Positions 53,796 through 64,000 of a DNA stretch of 64,000 bases are shown here, in pieces. Every line of letters starts with the position of its first letter. Within the stretch, counting starts at the first letter, position 1. A program made the position numbers and the translations under genes. The notes below the pieces were generated by a model that saw only the letters and a list, made by a program, of their open reading frames with translations, searched no databases and was not told where the DNA came from. Source of the DNA: Elgaria multicarinata webbii. Lineage: Eukaryota; Chordata; Lepidosauria; Squamata; Anguidae. The DNA lies in NCBI RefSeq assembly GCF_023053635.1, contig NC_086183.1, positions 31,353,501 to 31,417,500 on the forward strand. The letters are read 5' to 3'.

Positions 53796-54202
53796 CCCAA
53801 GCAGGTGAAAAAACAACTGTAGTGGACGGTCTCGTTCTGCATGGCTCAAAGTACCTGTCCTTGCCGCTGAATACGGCTGTCAGATGGGGATGGGTGGGTG
53901 GAAGGAAAGGGTGGATGGAGCACTGAAGAAGGGTTGGGGCTGTCTTAACGGCTCTTGTAAGATGGGCAAGTATCTCCTTTGTTAGGTAAATGCCCCCCCC
54001 CCCCCCAATTGACTAAGAAATAGTTTGGAGACTTTCCTAGAAGGCCAGAGCCATTCTGGCAAAAGGGCAAATCTGTTCCCCTGCCCACCCCACGCCTTCA
54101 CTGTGTGAACAGAGTGCTGGACTAGATGGACCCTTGGTCTGATCCAGCATCAGGGCACTTCTAATGTTGCAATCTAGGTGTCTCAATGAGTATAACGATA
54201 TT

Positions 54203-54857
54203 ATTTATTTATTTATTTATTACATTTCTATACCGCCCAATAGCCGAAGCTCTCTGGGCGGTTCACAAAAATTAAAATCATAGTAAAACAATCAACAGGT
54301 TAAAAGCACAAATACACAATACAATATAAAAAGCACAACCAGAATAAAAACCACGCAGCAAAATTGATATAAAATTAAAATACAGAGTTAAAACAGTAAA
54401 ATTTAAGTTAAAATTAAGTGTTAAAATACTGGGAGAATAAAAAGGTCTTCAGCTGGCGACGAAAGGAGTACAGTGTAGGCGCCAGGCGGACCTCTCTGGG
54501 GAGCTCATTCCACAACCGGGGTGCCACAGCGGAGAAGGCCCTCCTCCTAGTAGCCACCTCCCTCACTTCCTTTGGCAGGGGCTCACGGAGAAGGGCCCCT
54601 GTAGATGATCTTAAGGTCCGGGCAGGTACATATGGGAGGAGGCGTTCCTTCAGATAACCTGGCCCCAAACCGTTTAGGGCTTTAAATGTCAATACCAGCA
54701 CTTTGAATCGGGCCCGGACCTGGACTGGCAGCCAATGAAGTTGTAAAAGGACTGGCGTAATATGATCTCGCCGGCCAGTCCCCATTAGTAACCGGGCTGC
54801 CCTGTTTTGTACCAGCTGAAGCTTCTGGACCGTTTTCAAAGGCAGCCCCAAAGCCAT
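54203..54857 (-). mobile_element. L2 LINE 3' portion, young copy
   Basis: 147 open codons to the family stop: [59 protein letters not shown]. The intact frame and clean (AAAT)n tail suggest recent insertion. Confidence 0.92.
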
Positions 54858-54900
54858 AGTTAATACTATGGATATTAACTATCCATAGTATTAACTATGG
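54854..54900. repeat. Hairpin at the 5' end of an L2 copy
   Basis: CCATAGTTAATACTATGGATA, spacer TTAAC, then the exact complement of the first 21 bases. A third partial copy follows (ATAGTTAATACT). It lies exactly where the L2 homology stops. Confidence 0.8.
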
Positions 54901-55603
54901 ATAGTTAATACTTCAAACTGTCCGAGATTAAGGCAAGCCCCTCCACCCAGGACAATGGTGGGTTACTTCTATGTAGACTCTCTCCTTTTGGCTCTTTATG
55001 AAATCAACACCTGTGGGCTGTACCGGATTCCCACTGCTAGCCTGCATGGGAAATCACAGGCCATGTGCGCAGGGAAGATGGCGGCTGGAATGGATGTCAC
55101 ATTTCTTAACAAGCAAACACCCAACCCTACCCACTGCTGATATTGGCCTTCCAGACGAAGGTTCGTGCTTGGCAAAACATGCGAAGCAACCATGCTTAGA
55201 CATCGACATTTTTCAACTGGAGACCAAAGTATCAGAAGGGCCTGTCCCTTGCTGCTGAGGAAACACACAAGTGACCCATGTCGACCTGGGATTAAAAGAG
55301 ATTCTAAGTAGGCTGTGTTTAATCCAGTGACCTAATTCTAACAAATGGCCAGCCAGAGGCCACAGGGAAACTCTGAGACAATAGCAGTGGTCTTTTCCTG
55401 TTTGTTCCCAACCTCTGGTCCTCAGAGGTAGGTTGCTTCTATACAGGGAGGTTACGCATGACTCCCATGGCTTCTACCCATCTATCAATCTCTCTTCCAT
55501 CCATCTGTCTCAGCCTTTCAATTCGGACGTTCAGTTCGCAATTCTGCCGAAAGCTCACCAAAACATCCGGCGCTCAAGACACAAAGGATGAGATGGGTCT
55601 TAC

Positions 55604-55815
55604 CTTGCTGCGTGCGTGCACACGGTGTGTGTGGGGGGCAAGACGGACTTCAGAAGCGGCAGCAGAAAGTGCTCTGTGCAAAGAGCCTTGGAAGGAAGAG
55701 CTAAACATGAACGAAAAATGCAAGCAGGCAGTGACGGAGGTGTGCAGCTCTAGGAGACAAAGGCAGGGATGTGGTTTACACCTCCGCCAGTTGCCTTCAC
55801 GTGGTCTCGGGGGCC
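55604..55815 (-). promoter_or_regulatory. Candidate non-coding first exon of RINL
   Basis: On the minus strand this ends at a strong donor (GCAAG then GTAAGA at 55603). It lies in non-repetitive, comparatively CpG-containing sequence about 2.9 kb upstream of the RINL start codon. The 5' boundary is a guess; no TATA box or initiator was identified. Transcript data could easily move or remove it. Confidence 0.22.
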
Positions 55816-56059
55816 CGTCGTTCACTTAAAAAAGAACAGAAAAGGAGGCAGCAAAGGGGAAAACAAGAGGCAGAGAGATGTATGTTTAGCGTGATAGGAA
55901 CAACCCTGGTGGATCAGGCCAAAGGCTATCTAGTCCAGTGTTATGCAACCAGCATGAACAACCAGATGCTCTAATATGAATTCCACACGCAGGACATGAG
56001 TGCAGTAGCCCTCTCTGATACTAATGGTAGCATATATTGCCATCATGAACATGTCTAAT

Positions 56060-56515
56060 GTGTTCAGAGGAGGGCAACCAGGATGATCAGGGGTCTGGAA
56101 ACAAAGCCCTATGAAGAGAGACTGAAAGAACTGGGCATGTTTAGCCTGGAGAAGAGAAGATGGAGGGGAGACAGGATAGCACTCTTCAAATACTTAAAAG
56201 GTTGTCACACAGAGGAGGGCCAGGATCTCTTCTCGATCCTCCCAGAGTGCAGGACACGGAATACCGGGCTCAAGTTAAAGGAAGCCAGATTCCAGCTGGA
56301 CATCAGGAAAAACTTCCTGACTGTTAGAGCAGTACGACAATGGAACCAGTTACCTAGGGAGGTTGTGGGCTCTCCCACACTAGAGGCCTTCAAGAGGCAG
56401 CTGGACAAGCATCTGTTGGGGATGCTTTAGGGTGGATTCCTGCATTGAGCAGGGGGTTGGACTCGATGGCCTTGTAGGCCCCTTCCAACTCTGCTATTCT
56501 ATGATTCTATGATTC
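56060..56515 (+). mobile_element. CR1 3' fragment
   Basis: [20 protein letters not shown] to [16 protein letters not shown], stop, octamer tail. Open 115 codons. A minus-strand CR1 piece of the other type lies just before (55895-56045). Confidence 0.92.
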
Positions 56516-57180
56516 TAATCCCCCCTTTTAACAACTTTCCACTTTGCCGGTCACACGTCATTTGATTTGTATTTATTATATATCCTGCCTTTCCTACAAA
56601 GAGCTGCCATCAATCGTATGTGATCCTTCTTGGCTCCTTTCCCCCGTTTTAGCTTCATAACATCCCAGGGGTGGGCAAACTGGCCGGGTTCAGCAACACT
56701 GAATTTTTATGGAGGTATGACAAAACGTTAGCCTTGCTTCACTTGTAAACATTTCACACCGGGGTATCACAACTTCACTTCATTAAACTGCTTTTTTTTT
56801 TGGGATTGCCTATGCAATAGCTAAGCATACGTATTTGTAATGCTAACCTCTGTAATTCTGAAATCTTTAGTGACAACTTACCCAGAGCATGACCACTCTA
56901 GAAGGGATTGCTTCATGTAGCAACATACAGTACATACGCTTCCAAGTCCTTGGACCCATGGCTGAAGAATACAGTGGCTCCCAGCAACGTAGGAGTTGGA
57001 CGACTTTGCAAAAGACAGCAGGCCGCTATAGGAGATTTTAACCCTAGCCAGTCATCCAAGAAGTAAAGTTAACAATGATGTTTGGGTACAGAAACTAAGC
57101 TATGTATTGGCTTACACAACTCATTACATTCCACAACGTATAAGATGTGTTGAGAATAGACCTACAGCTGTAGTTTCTGC

Positions 57181-57197
57181 CCACCAGAGGGCAGTGG
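57181..57197 (+). promoter_or_regulatory. CTCF-like motif between SIRT2 and RINL
   Basis: CCACCAGAGGGCAGTGG is a near-ideal match to the CTCF core, in non-repeat sequence between the two genes. It would point rightwards on the plus strand. Occupancy cannot be seen from sequence. Confidence 0.5.
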
Positions 57198-57454
57198 GAT
57201 TTTCTAGCAACAACCTGCACTACTCCTGATCATTCAAATAGGGCAACAGCAGGAAATTCCCTTGGTATTGTGGAATGTGCAAAATGTAACCGGTCTCTCA
57301 CCAAGTACAAAACCACTACAAATTAGGTGCGTTCTCTAAAGTTGTTAACAGATTTGGCCCATTTAATAGCTCAAGTGGCAAAAAATATCAGCACAAAACA
57401 TCTTTCAGCCGCTTAGACTTGTGTGCCGGTTGTGGTCTGTCCTCTAACATAAAC

Positions 57455-57527
57455 GGTCCAGCTGTTTTACTCTGTACAGCACCATGTACACTGATGGTGC
57501 TATATAAATAAATAAATAAATAAATAA

Positions 57528-57582
<55 letters not shown>

Positions 57583-57585
57583 GTC
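57455..57585 (+). repeat. LINE tail with (AAAT)n and (AAT)n
   Basis: CTCTGTACAGCACCATGTAC then GGTGCTATATAAATAAATAA and a long AAT run. The same LINE end, complemented, is at 53126-53225. Confidence 0.8.
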
Positions 57586-57639
57586 CCATTTGGACTATTG
57601 CAATACGTTGTACAGTGGAGATGGTTTGGGAAAGCACCC

Positions 57640-57830
57640 TTGAAGATGGTTCATAGGAACCTGCTTTGAATTGAGTGAGACCCTTGGTCTATTTAGCCCA
57701 GTATTGTCAACACTGACTGGCAGCAGTTGTCAAGGGATTTTTCCTGCCTTACCTGGAGATTGAACCTGGGACCTTCTGTATGCCAAGCAGGTGATCTGTC
57801 ACTGAGCTATGGCCCTGCCCTAAAATTAGG
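57640..57830 (-). mobile_element. tRNA-derived SINE
   Basis: Minus strand CATAGCTCAGTGACAGATCA, CCAGGTTCAATCTCCAGG, then GCCAGTCAGTGTTGACAATA. The most complete copy of this family here. Confidence 0.72.
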
Positions 57831-57894
57831 AAGTAGTTGATACAAAATACAGCAGACTACTAAACTGGGACTGGACATATGTCCTCTGGACACA

Positions 57895-58345
57895 CGAGCG
57901 TGTTCAGAAGAGGGCAACCAGGATGATCAGGGGTCTGGAAACAAAGCCCTATGAAGAGAGACTGGAAGAACTGGGCATGTTTAGCCTGGAGAAGAGAAGA
58001 TGGAGGGACGACATGGTAGCACTCTTCAAATACTTAAAAGATGGTCACACAGAGGAGGGTCAGGATCTCTTCTTGATCCTCCCAGAGTGCAGGACACGGA
58101 ATAACGGGCTCACGTTAAAGGAAGCCAGATTCCAGCTGGACATCAGGAAAAACTTCCTGACTGTTAGAGCAGTACGACAATGGAATCAGTTACCTAGGGA
58201 GGTTGTGGGCTCTCCCACACTAGAGGCATTCCACTGGACAACCATCTGTCAGGGATGCATTAGGATGGATTCCTGCATTGAGCAGGGGGTTGGACTTGAT
58301 GGCCTTGTAGGCCCCTTCCAACTCTGCTATTCTATGATTCTATAT
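57895..58345 (+). mobile_element. CR1 3' fragment
   Basis: [40 protein letters not shown], tail TTCTATGATTCTATAT. Close sister of the copy at 56060. Confidence 0.92.
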
Positions 58346-58349
58346 GGAA

Positions 58350-58860
58350 CACATCATACAAGCACAGCAGAACTGGGTCCTATTCCATTTTTGGACCCAA
58401 GTCAAGGCGCTCGTTTTGTTCATCAAGGTCCTAACCACCTTAAGAACAGAATACATCAAGGACCACATGAACCTGCCCACCTATTAAGAACTTCATCAAA
58501 GGTCCTCTGGTGGGTCTCACTGCTGTCCAAGGTGAGGCAGGCAGGGATCTGGGATAGGCTATTCTCCACTGTGGCACAAGACCTTTGAAATGTGCTTCTT
58601 AGAGAAGCTCACCTGACATCAGCATCAGTGGAAAAACATTTTATTCACCCAGGCTTTCAGTATGTGTTCATGGGTTTCTTCTGGCTTTCAAAATGTTTGT
58701 TTGTTCTGGTTGCTAGCCTCTCCCTATTTTTTTATTATATGCTGTTTTAAATGGTGTCTCTTTGCTTTAATGTTTCTATATTAAATATTTCTATTTGGGG
58801 ATGTTGGTTTTATCTGAAAAAACGGTGTTTGTAAATAAAAGACATTTCTTTTTCAGGGAT
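58350..58860 (+). mobile_element. Old L2-like fragment
   Basis: AAGAACAGAATACATCAAGG, CTGTCCAAGGTGAGGCAGGC and TTTTATTCACCCAGGCTTTC keep the L2 order but with many changes. Confidence 0.5.
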
Positions 58861-59395
58861 AGGGATAGGTGTTTTTGTTTTTGGTCATGTGAGGAAGGAT
58901 AGAAGACACTCTACAGTTAAGTCTAGCATATGGAGCAGCAAATAAATGGAGATGAATGAGAGGGGGTGGAAGACGTTGAAAGCAGCAGTAAACTGAAGCG
59001 TGGGTATTTCTGCTCCTTATAACTAAAACATTTTCTATTCTGCTTTAACTACCAAGCTTTAGTGGATTTTGCTGCATAAAATGCTTTCAAGGTTTTCTAA
59101 GCAACAATGAGGACTAGGAAGTTGCTCTTTATTGGATTTTACATCCAATAAAATACATGCAGATTTCTAGATATTTTCTCACCATGCCGCACCCAAACAT
59201 ACCTTCAATCTCTAGACCTGGTCTTCTCCTCTTGATCCCTCTCACAACTCTCTACCTAGTTCCTGTAAGTCTGATTTGGGTCAAAGCAACCAGACACTTG
59301 TTTTGTGTACATTGCCATCCAAGCGAGGCCAGCCCTTGACGATGGAAGCTGCTTCCTGCTCTTCAAATTATTCTTGGCCTGGTTTTGCGTAAGGA

Positions 59396-59487
59396 GAATC
59401 ATAGAATCATAGAATCACAGAGTTGGAAGGGGCCTACAAGGCCATCGAGTCCAACCCCCTGCTCAATGCTGGAATCCACCCTAAAGT
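59396..59487 (-). mobile_element. CR1 3' end
   Basis: AATCATAGAATCATAGAATC and GAGTCCAACCCCCTGCTCAA; lies against the element at 59501. Confidence 0.85.
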
Positions 59488-59500
59488 AAGTAGTATGACT

Positions 59501-59938
59501 GGGATGGCCAACTGTCAGGATTTCCCCAGATTTGTTTGGGTTTTTGTTCTAGCCTGGCTGTCGGGGGGGCGGGTGTTCTGCAATTTTCTATAGTGTCTGG
59601 GAATGACACACTTTCCCTTTCAATGCCGCCATTAGCGTGGTGGGGGGTGTCGTGCTTTCCAGAGGTGCATCATTACCCCTCCCCCCCACACACACTGCTC
59701 CAATCAGGGCCTTAAAGAGGAAAGTGCTTCATTCCTGGGACCGGTGGTGGAGAAAGCGTGCTTTCTAGTGCCTCCAGAAAGCGTGTCATTCACACACACA
59801 CTGGCATTTCCCCACTGTGGCCGCCATTAGCAGGGTGGGCGAAATGATGCACTTTCCGGAGGCCCTAGAAAGGGTGCTCTCCCGCACACACCCTACTGAG
59901 TGTCCTAATTTTTGGTTTCCCAAATATGGTCATCCTAG
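59501..59938. mobile_element. DNA element with 8-bp target duplication, 438 bp
   Basis: Flanked by GTATGACT (59493-59500) and GTATGACA (59939-59946). The right end, complemented, reads CTAGGATGACCATATTTGGG and the left end GGGATGGCCAACT, so the inverted ends are related but worn. The interior has repeated AAAGCGTG(T/C) blocks. Confidence 0.6.
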
Positions 59939-60003
59939 GTATGACAGCACAAACATGTTTGCAGCTGGTAAGGGTTCCTGATTGTAAACAATAGCAGGTA
60001 CTC

Positions 60004-60063
60004 TGTTGTAAATCAAGGGGCATTCACGTGTATGTGTAAATCAAGGGGCATTCACGTGTATGT
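60004..60063. repeat. Tandem duplication of ~28 bp
   Basis: GTAAATCAAGGGGCATTCAC and GTGTATGT occur twice in a row. Confidence 0.9.
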
Positions 60064-60940
60064 GGGAGGGGGCCCCTGCATGAAGAAGACCGGAAAAGCC
60101 TAAGATTCTGCCACCAGAATTCCAAATGTTTGCACTCCCTTCTTTGGTTAAATGTTTAACCTTTGCTAGGCATTGGAATAACGAAAGGGAAGCAAGGCAG
60201 GACGTGGAACCATGGCCTAAAAGCCTGCACAACCACTATCACATTACAGAGCACAGGGTATCACTTTGGATACATATTGTTGTAAAAAATCTGAGTTATA
60301 AAGGAAGTGAACCCCCCCCCCCAAGTTTCTAGTCCATATTAAAACACAAAGAAAAGCCTGAAAGATGCATAAAGGCCAACTTCTGCATGGCGCCTACAAC
60401 TCCTCATTTTGCCAGATGTTTAGTTATCCCCCTCCATTGTTTTGGTTTTAATAGGCTGACTCCTATTTTAATGGGTTTGTCTTTTTTTATGCCCTTATTG
60501 CATTGTTTTTGTTACTTAAATTTTAAGCGTAAATCATCTGGATTGCACTTTTAAATAAAATACACACGTATGTACACCAAGAGTTGAATAAGGATCCTCA
60601 CACCCTGCAAGGATGCTGCCACCTTTGTCATAGGTATGAGTAGCTACTTGGGGATATTGTCATACAGACACAACACTACAGATGGAGACTTCTAATAGAG
60701 GACTGAAAGCAGACTCTGGCTGTGTGACCTTTGTCTACCTCTGCTAACAAAATGCAGCTGACTTCAGAATGGTTGAAACTGGACACTTGACGTTACCATT
60801 TGTGCACCAAATTGGGCACATAATGACATCCTTCATGGCTGTCTGATAGCTATACAGTGTCTTCTCTGTAAAAAAGTACCAGAAGCCCAACCCTCTTTTA
60901 GAAGTGAGGGGATCTGAAGAGGATTAGTGGCATTTATTTA

Positions 60941-61227
60941 TTTCCTCTCATGAAAGCACTGAGTCATTACTGACTCTTGCAGGGATGCCAGCTTTCGCTG
61001 ACGTTTTCTTGGCAGGCCTTACAGCGGGGTAGTTTGCCGTTGCCTTCCCCGGCCATTATTCCCTTTCCCCCAGCTAACTGGGTACTTATTTTACCGACCT
61101 CGGGAGGATGAAAGGCTGAGTCAACCCGAGCCGGCTTCCTGAAACTAGCTTCCGCTGGGATCGAACTCAGGCCATGGGGAGAGTTTCAGCTGCAGAAACT
61201 GCTGCTTTACCGCTCTGTGCCACACGA
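60941..61227 (-). mobile_element. Sauria-type SINE
   Basis: Same structure as the copies at 13985 and 36637, same strand; A-box TGGCACAGAGCGG. Confidence 0.85.
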
Positions 61228-61659
61228 GGGTCTATTTATTTATTTATTTATTGCATTTCTATAGCGCCCAATAGCCAAAGCTCTCTTGGCGGTTCACAAA
61301 AAACATCATTTAAACATTAGCTTATTTTAATACAGTTTGAAACAGACTGTTTTATATTTGTGTTTTAACCTGCTATGACCTACTCCAAAATTTTGGGAAC
61401 GTCTTTGTCAACTCCACCATTTTTACAATCAAACAGTTCTCCCAAGATGAACAGCTCCCCCACACATGCAAGTGCTTGCAGAAACAGGGTTGCACAAAGG
61501 GAAAGAGACACAGCATCCTCTCCTGGTATCAAGGTGCTTGAATTTAATTGCCATTTATGATAGCTTAATGCAAGTAACAGCAGCAAAAGCTTTAACAGTG
61601 TTAAAAAGATTGATTAAATAACCTCCAACCACCATTCTGCACAACTTATCATCTTTGGC

Positions 61660-61945
61660 CAAGCTGGGTGCCAAAGAAAGAACGGACTTCCCAGGAAGAA
61701 AGGTAGCTCAGAAGACCCACCTGTTTTCACTGGCCTTCCTTTAAGTCTGGGCTGTTGGTTTTTACTGGTAAGTTTTGTTTTTTTACTGGTAAGGTTTGCT
61801 TTTGTCGATTCTAAGTGTTAATCTAGGTTTTTATGGATTTATTGAAACATGTTTTATGGATTCTTTACATTGTATCCATTTAGTGTGTGTTTTGTCTTGT
61901 ACACCGCCTTGAAAGGGTTCTCTCCTTAAAGGTGGCATAGAAATA
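61660..61945 (+). mobile_element. L2-like 3' end downstream of SIRT2
   Basis: AGAAGACCCACCTGTTTTCA then TTGTACACCGCCTTGAAAGG and GGTGGCATAGAAATAA. Confidence 0.55.
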
Positions 61946-62328
61946 ATTTTAAACAGACTGATAGATTGCATTAAGAACAAGGCTGGTTTTGTCCACCCAT
62001 CCCACAGCAACTAAAATTCACTAAGGCTGGAAAATAACCCAGACATATTCAGATTGCTACTTGTCAATCCAATTTCTCACCCATAATCTCAGCAATTTAG
62101 GGCTTTCAAGTCAAACACTACCAAAGTCAGCAGAGAAGACTTTGTAAAGTGGTACCTTGGCCTCTTTCACTTTTGTTCCGTAACTCCTCACATTCTTTTG
62201 GATTTCCCACCACATGATCTCCTAAGCAGAAGCCTCTGGTTGATCCCGGGCGGCCAAGGCCCTTAAGGAAATCAAGTCACACAAGTCTGCAAGCCACAAG
62301 GGTCACTCAGCCTGTGGCCATTTTGATT

Positions 62329-62334
62329 TTTAAT
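62329..62334 (-). terminator. Candidate polyadenylation signal of SIRT2
   Basis: ATTAAA on the minus strand, 40 bases past the SIRT2 stop. An AATAAA at 61838-61843 (minus) is the alternative and would give a 3' UTR of about 530 bases. Confidence 0.3.
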
Positions 62335-62373
62335 TCATCCACAGTACGGGTCCCCCAGTCCTGTCCAATCTCT

Positions 62374-62535
62374 TCATTCTTCTTTGGTGCTAGGAGGTGT
62401 TTCCTTCTCTGCGGACGGATGTTCCTTCTGTTCCCTCATGGAAGGATGGGTGGCACTTGCCCCATGGGCTGCAGTCTGCCCCGCCTTGGCGTCTATGGCA
62501 GCATGCTCCTTTTTCACCAGTTCCTCCAGCTCTTT
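62374..62535 (-). CDS. SIRT2: SIRT2, last coding exon
   Basis: 162 bp including the stop; the acceptor follows a long C run (CCCCCCCAG), phase 0. It starts KELEELVKKEHAAIDAK, matching KKELEDLVRREHASIDAQ of mammalian SIRT2. After this conserved helix the tail diverges and ends ETPPSTKEE. Human SIRT2 has a regulatory KSPPPAK phosphosite in its tail; here a TPP motif sits in a similar place. Whether it is used is unknown. Confidence 0.95.
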   Translation of the reverse strand, partial: KELEELVKKEHAAIDAKAGQTAAHGASATHPSMREQKEHPSAEKETPPSTKEE

Positions 62536-62719
62536 CTGGGGGGGGAAGAACAAAAGCAAAGGTAGGAATAGAACCAAGAGATGGGTGGGAGCTGTAACTT
62601 GCTCAAGGATGCCAAGTCGGTCCCTCTGAGGTACAAGATGGGAACCAAAGACAACCTTGGTTAATTTCTCCCACTTTGGCGTGGGCTGCACTCTAATGAT
62701 CCCTTAACAGGGCAGATAC

Positions 62720-62786
62720 CTTCCATCCCAGCAGCTCTGCCAAGGCTAGGCAGCCCTCGTCACAGTCTCCAAGCCAGGCAACATCC
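62720..62786 (-). CDS. SIRT2: SIRT2, second-last coding exon
   Basis: 67 bp, acceptor CTCTCTTGCAG, donor AAG-GTATCT, phase 2 to phase 0. It encodes DVAWLGDCDEGCLALAELLG then WK, nearly identical to the C-terminal end of the SIRT2 Rossmann fold (DVAWLGECDQGCLALAELLG in human, from memory). SIRT3 has DVAQLGD at this point, so SIRT2 is favoured. Confidence 0.96.
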
Positions 62787-63265
62787 CTGCAAGAGAGGAG
62801 AGATGGGATAGAAGCCCACCCCCACCAAAAAAACCCCATTCTCTTAGTGCCCCATCAAGCAATCTATATACATTCTCTCAGTGTCCCTTACAAAGTCTTG
62901 TAAGGCACACCAGCATTGTTATCCCTATCCTGCAGATCGGCAAGTGAATGAGAGAATAAGAGAAAGCGGCTTCTTTAATGCCACCCAGGTGAGCTCAGTG
63001 TTTGTGCCACTATGCTCCACTACTGTCATACTCGCTCATGAAGCTGTACACCATAGAATCAGGAGATGTGCATATTAATTATTGGGATAACCTCCAATTT
63101 GTGTAACTCCATGCTCCCTTACCTGGGAGCCTCAACGTTCCCAATTTACCTTTTCTCAACACCACAGCATTAAACAGCCCCATGTTCCAGAATCCGGTGG
63201 AAGTGTCCTTAGCTTATGTCCTCACTACCTGCCACACCCCAGCCCCAGTCCCCACTGTGACTTGC

Positions 63266-63333
63266 CGGTATGCTTTCTCTGAGTCAAAGTTCATCCCACA
63301 CCCGAAGCCCATCAGGGACATGAGAGGATCACT
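63266..63333 (-). CDS. SIRT2: SIRT2, third-last coding exon (partial gene)
   Basis: 68 bp, acceptor TTTCATTGCAG, phase 0 to phase 2. It encodes SDPLMSLMGFGCGMNFDSEK and AY plus two bases of Arg. This matches the SIRT2-specific segment SDPF...MGLGGGMDFDSKKAYR as I remember it. The intron that follows begins GCAAGT, so this is a GC-AG intron. Earlier exons lie beyond the right edge of the window. SIRT2 is a cytosolic NAD-dependent deacetylase, best known for acting on tubulin and histone H4. Confidence 0.93.
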
Positions 63334-63483
63334 CTGCAATGAAAGAGAAAAAGTTAAGGACAGTATGATCTAGTTCATGTTACAGCAGCAAATCATGGGT
63401 TATTTAACCCACTGTTTACAGGTACCACCGGCAAGCTCCTTCTGGTTCCTGTAAAACATCTCTGATCAGCACAATCGGAGGTT

Positions 63484-63692
63484 AAGAACATAAGAAGAGC
63501 TACACTGGATCAGACCAAGGTCCATCTAGTCCTGCATTCTGATTACACAGTGGCCAACCAGCTGCCCAGGAGAAAGCCGCAAGCAGGACATGAGGGCAAC
63601 AACATGGTCCCGCCCGTTCCTCAGCAACCGGCATATATAGACATGCTGCCTCTGATACTGGAGGTAGCATATAGCCATCAGAAATGCCAGCA
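63484..63692 (-). mobile_element. CR1 3' end in a SIRT2 intron
   Basis: TAAGAACATAAGAAGAGCTA, CTGGATCAGACCAAGGTCCA; GATGTTCTT-type. Confidence 0.85.
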
Positions 63693-63694
63693 TG

Positions 63695-63830
63695 ACAACC
63701 CAGACCAATGGATTGTTTAAGGGCTAAACAAACCCAGAGATTAACCCATGGTTTCTGCTTGGGTTAACATCCGAGTTGCTTAGCCCCTCAACAACCCATT
63801 GGTCCAGGTCTGCACATCACGCTCACAAGC
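63695..63830. mobile_element. Partial palindromic element, ACAACCCA type
   Basis: ACAACCCAGACCAATGGATTGT is mirrored by CAACAACCCATTGGTCC around TTAACCCATGG. Related to 16655-16935. Confidence 0.55.
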
Positions 63831-64000
63831 ACCTATCAGGTCAATCGGTGGTTGTTTACAGAAGACAGAAGCAGTGTGCATCCCGGCAAACAGTGGGATA
63901 AGCAATCCACGTGTTGCTCCAATTTATTTATTAATTAATTAAATGTATATACCGCCCCATAGCCGAAGCTCTCTGGGCGGTTTACTTGTAAAGCACAGCT

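Larger units (their letters stand above)
58870..62320. other. SIRT2-RINL intergenic region, right part
   Basis: Apart from the listed CR1, MITE, Sauria SINE and L2 pieces I see no exon. 60070-60940 is unassigned. Confidence 0.5.

Noticed and set aside
62374-63333. SIRT3 instead of SIRT2
   Set aside because: DVAWLG, CLALAELLGWK and MGFGCGMNFDSEKAYR match SIRT2; SIRT3 has DVAQLGD and ends soon after its last helix.
1-64000. Endogenous retrovirus, Polinton or CRISPR array
   Set aside because: No paired LTRs, gag/pol/env-like frames, capsid-like frames or spacer-repeat pattern were seen.

Overview
The window reads as a stretch of squamate reptile (lizard or snake) chromosome. The evidence is the repeat content. 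There are three Sauria-type SINEs (tRNA-derived, with a Bov-B-like 3' end), many CR1 and L2 LINE 3' ends, MIR-like SINEs, hAT elements and very many short palindromic DNA elements. Host coding sequence is a small fraction and is split by typical vertebrate introns. I could not resolve the species or family.

Two host genes are supported, both on the minus strand. SIRT2 enters from the right edge; only its last three coding exons lie inside (63333-62374). Downstream of it is RINL (Ras and Rab interactor-like), whose eleven coding exons I placed by splice sites, reading phase and resemblance to the RIN family. They run from the ATG at 52730 to the stop at 30850 and give 822 residues: a degenerate SH2 domain, a low-complexity linker, the RIN-homology region, a VPS9 Rab5-GEF domain and a C-terminal Ras-association-like domain. 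From memory the RINL-SIRT2 neighbour pair matches human chromosome 19q13.2, and it is the main reason for the name RINL rather than RIN1, RIN2 or RIN3.

Layout. 1-30 kb: no recognisable exon; intergenic repeats downstream of RINL. 30.8-52.7 kb: RINL. Its introns hold a 3.1-kb hAT transposon with a perfect 8-bp target duplication and other elements nested in it (32.9-36.0 kb), two related GC-rich fold-back elements (34.3 and 37.6 kb), a degenerate 46-bp tandem array with four RFX-type X-boxes (42.36-42.60 kb), a diverged ~150-bp tandem repeat (47.5-48.0 kb) and an 11-copy 51-bp GC-rich minisatellite (48.45-49.01 kb). 52.7-62.4 kb: intergenic, with a possible non-coding first exon of RINL near 55.6-55.8 kb and a strong CTCF-like motif at 57181. 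62.4-64 kb: SIRT2 3' end.

RINL is expected to be a guanine-nucleotide exchange factor for Rab5-type GTPases at endosomes. SIRT2 is a cytosolic NAD-dependent protein deacetylase. They are neighbours by synteny, not by a shared pathway. I saw no retroviral or Polinton element, no CRISPR array and no intact RNA gene. The most noteworthy signals are the X-box array, the rich set of palindromic element families (several with 8-bp target duplications), the SH2 domain lacking its FLVR arginine, and a GC-AG intron in SIRT2.
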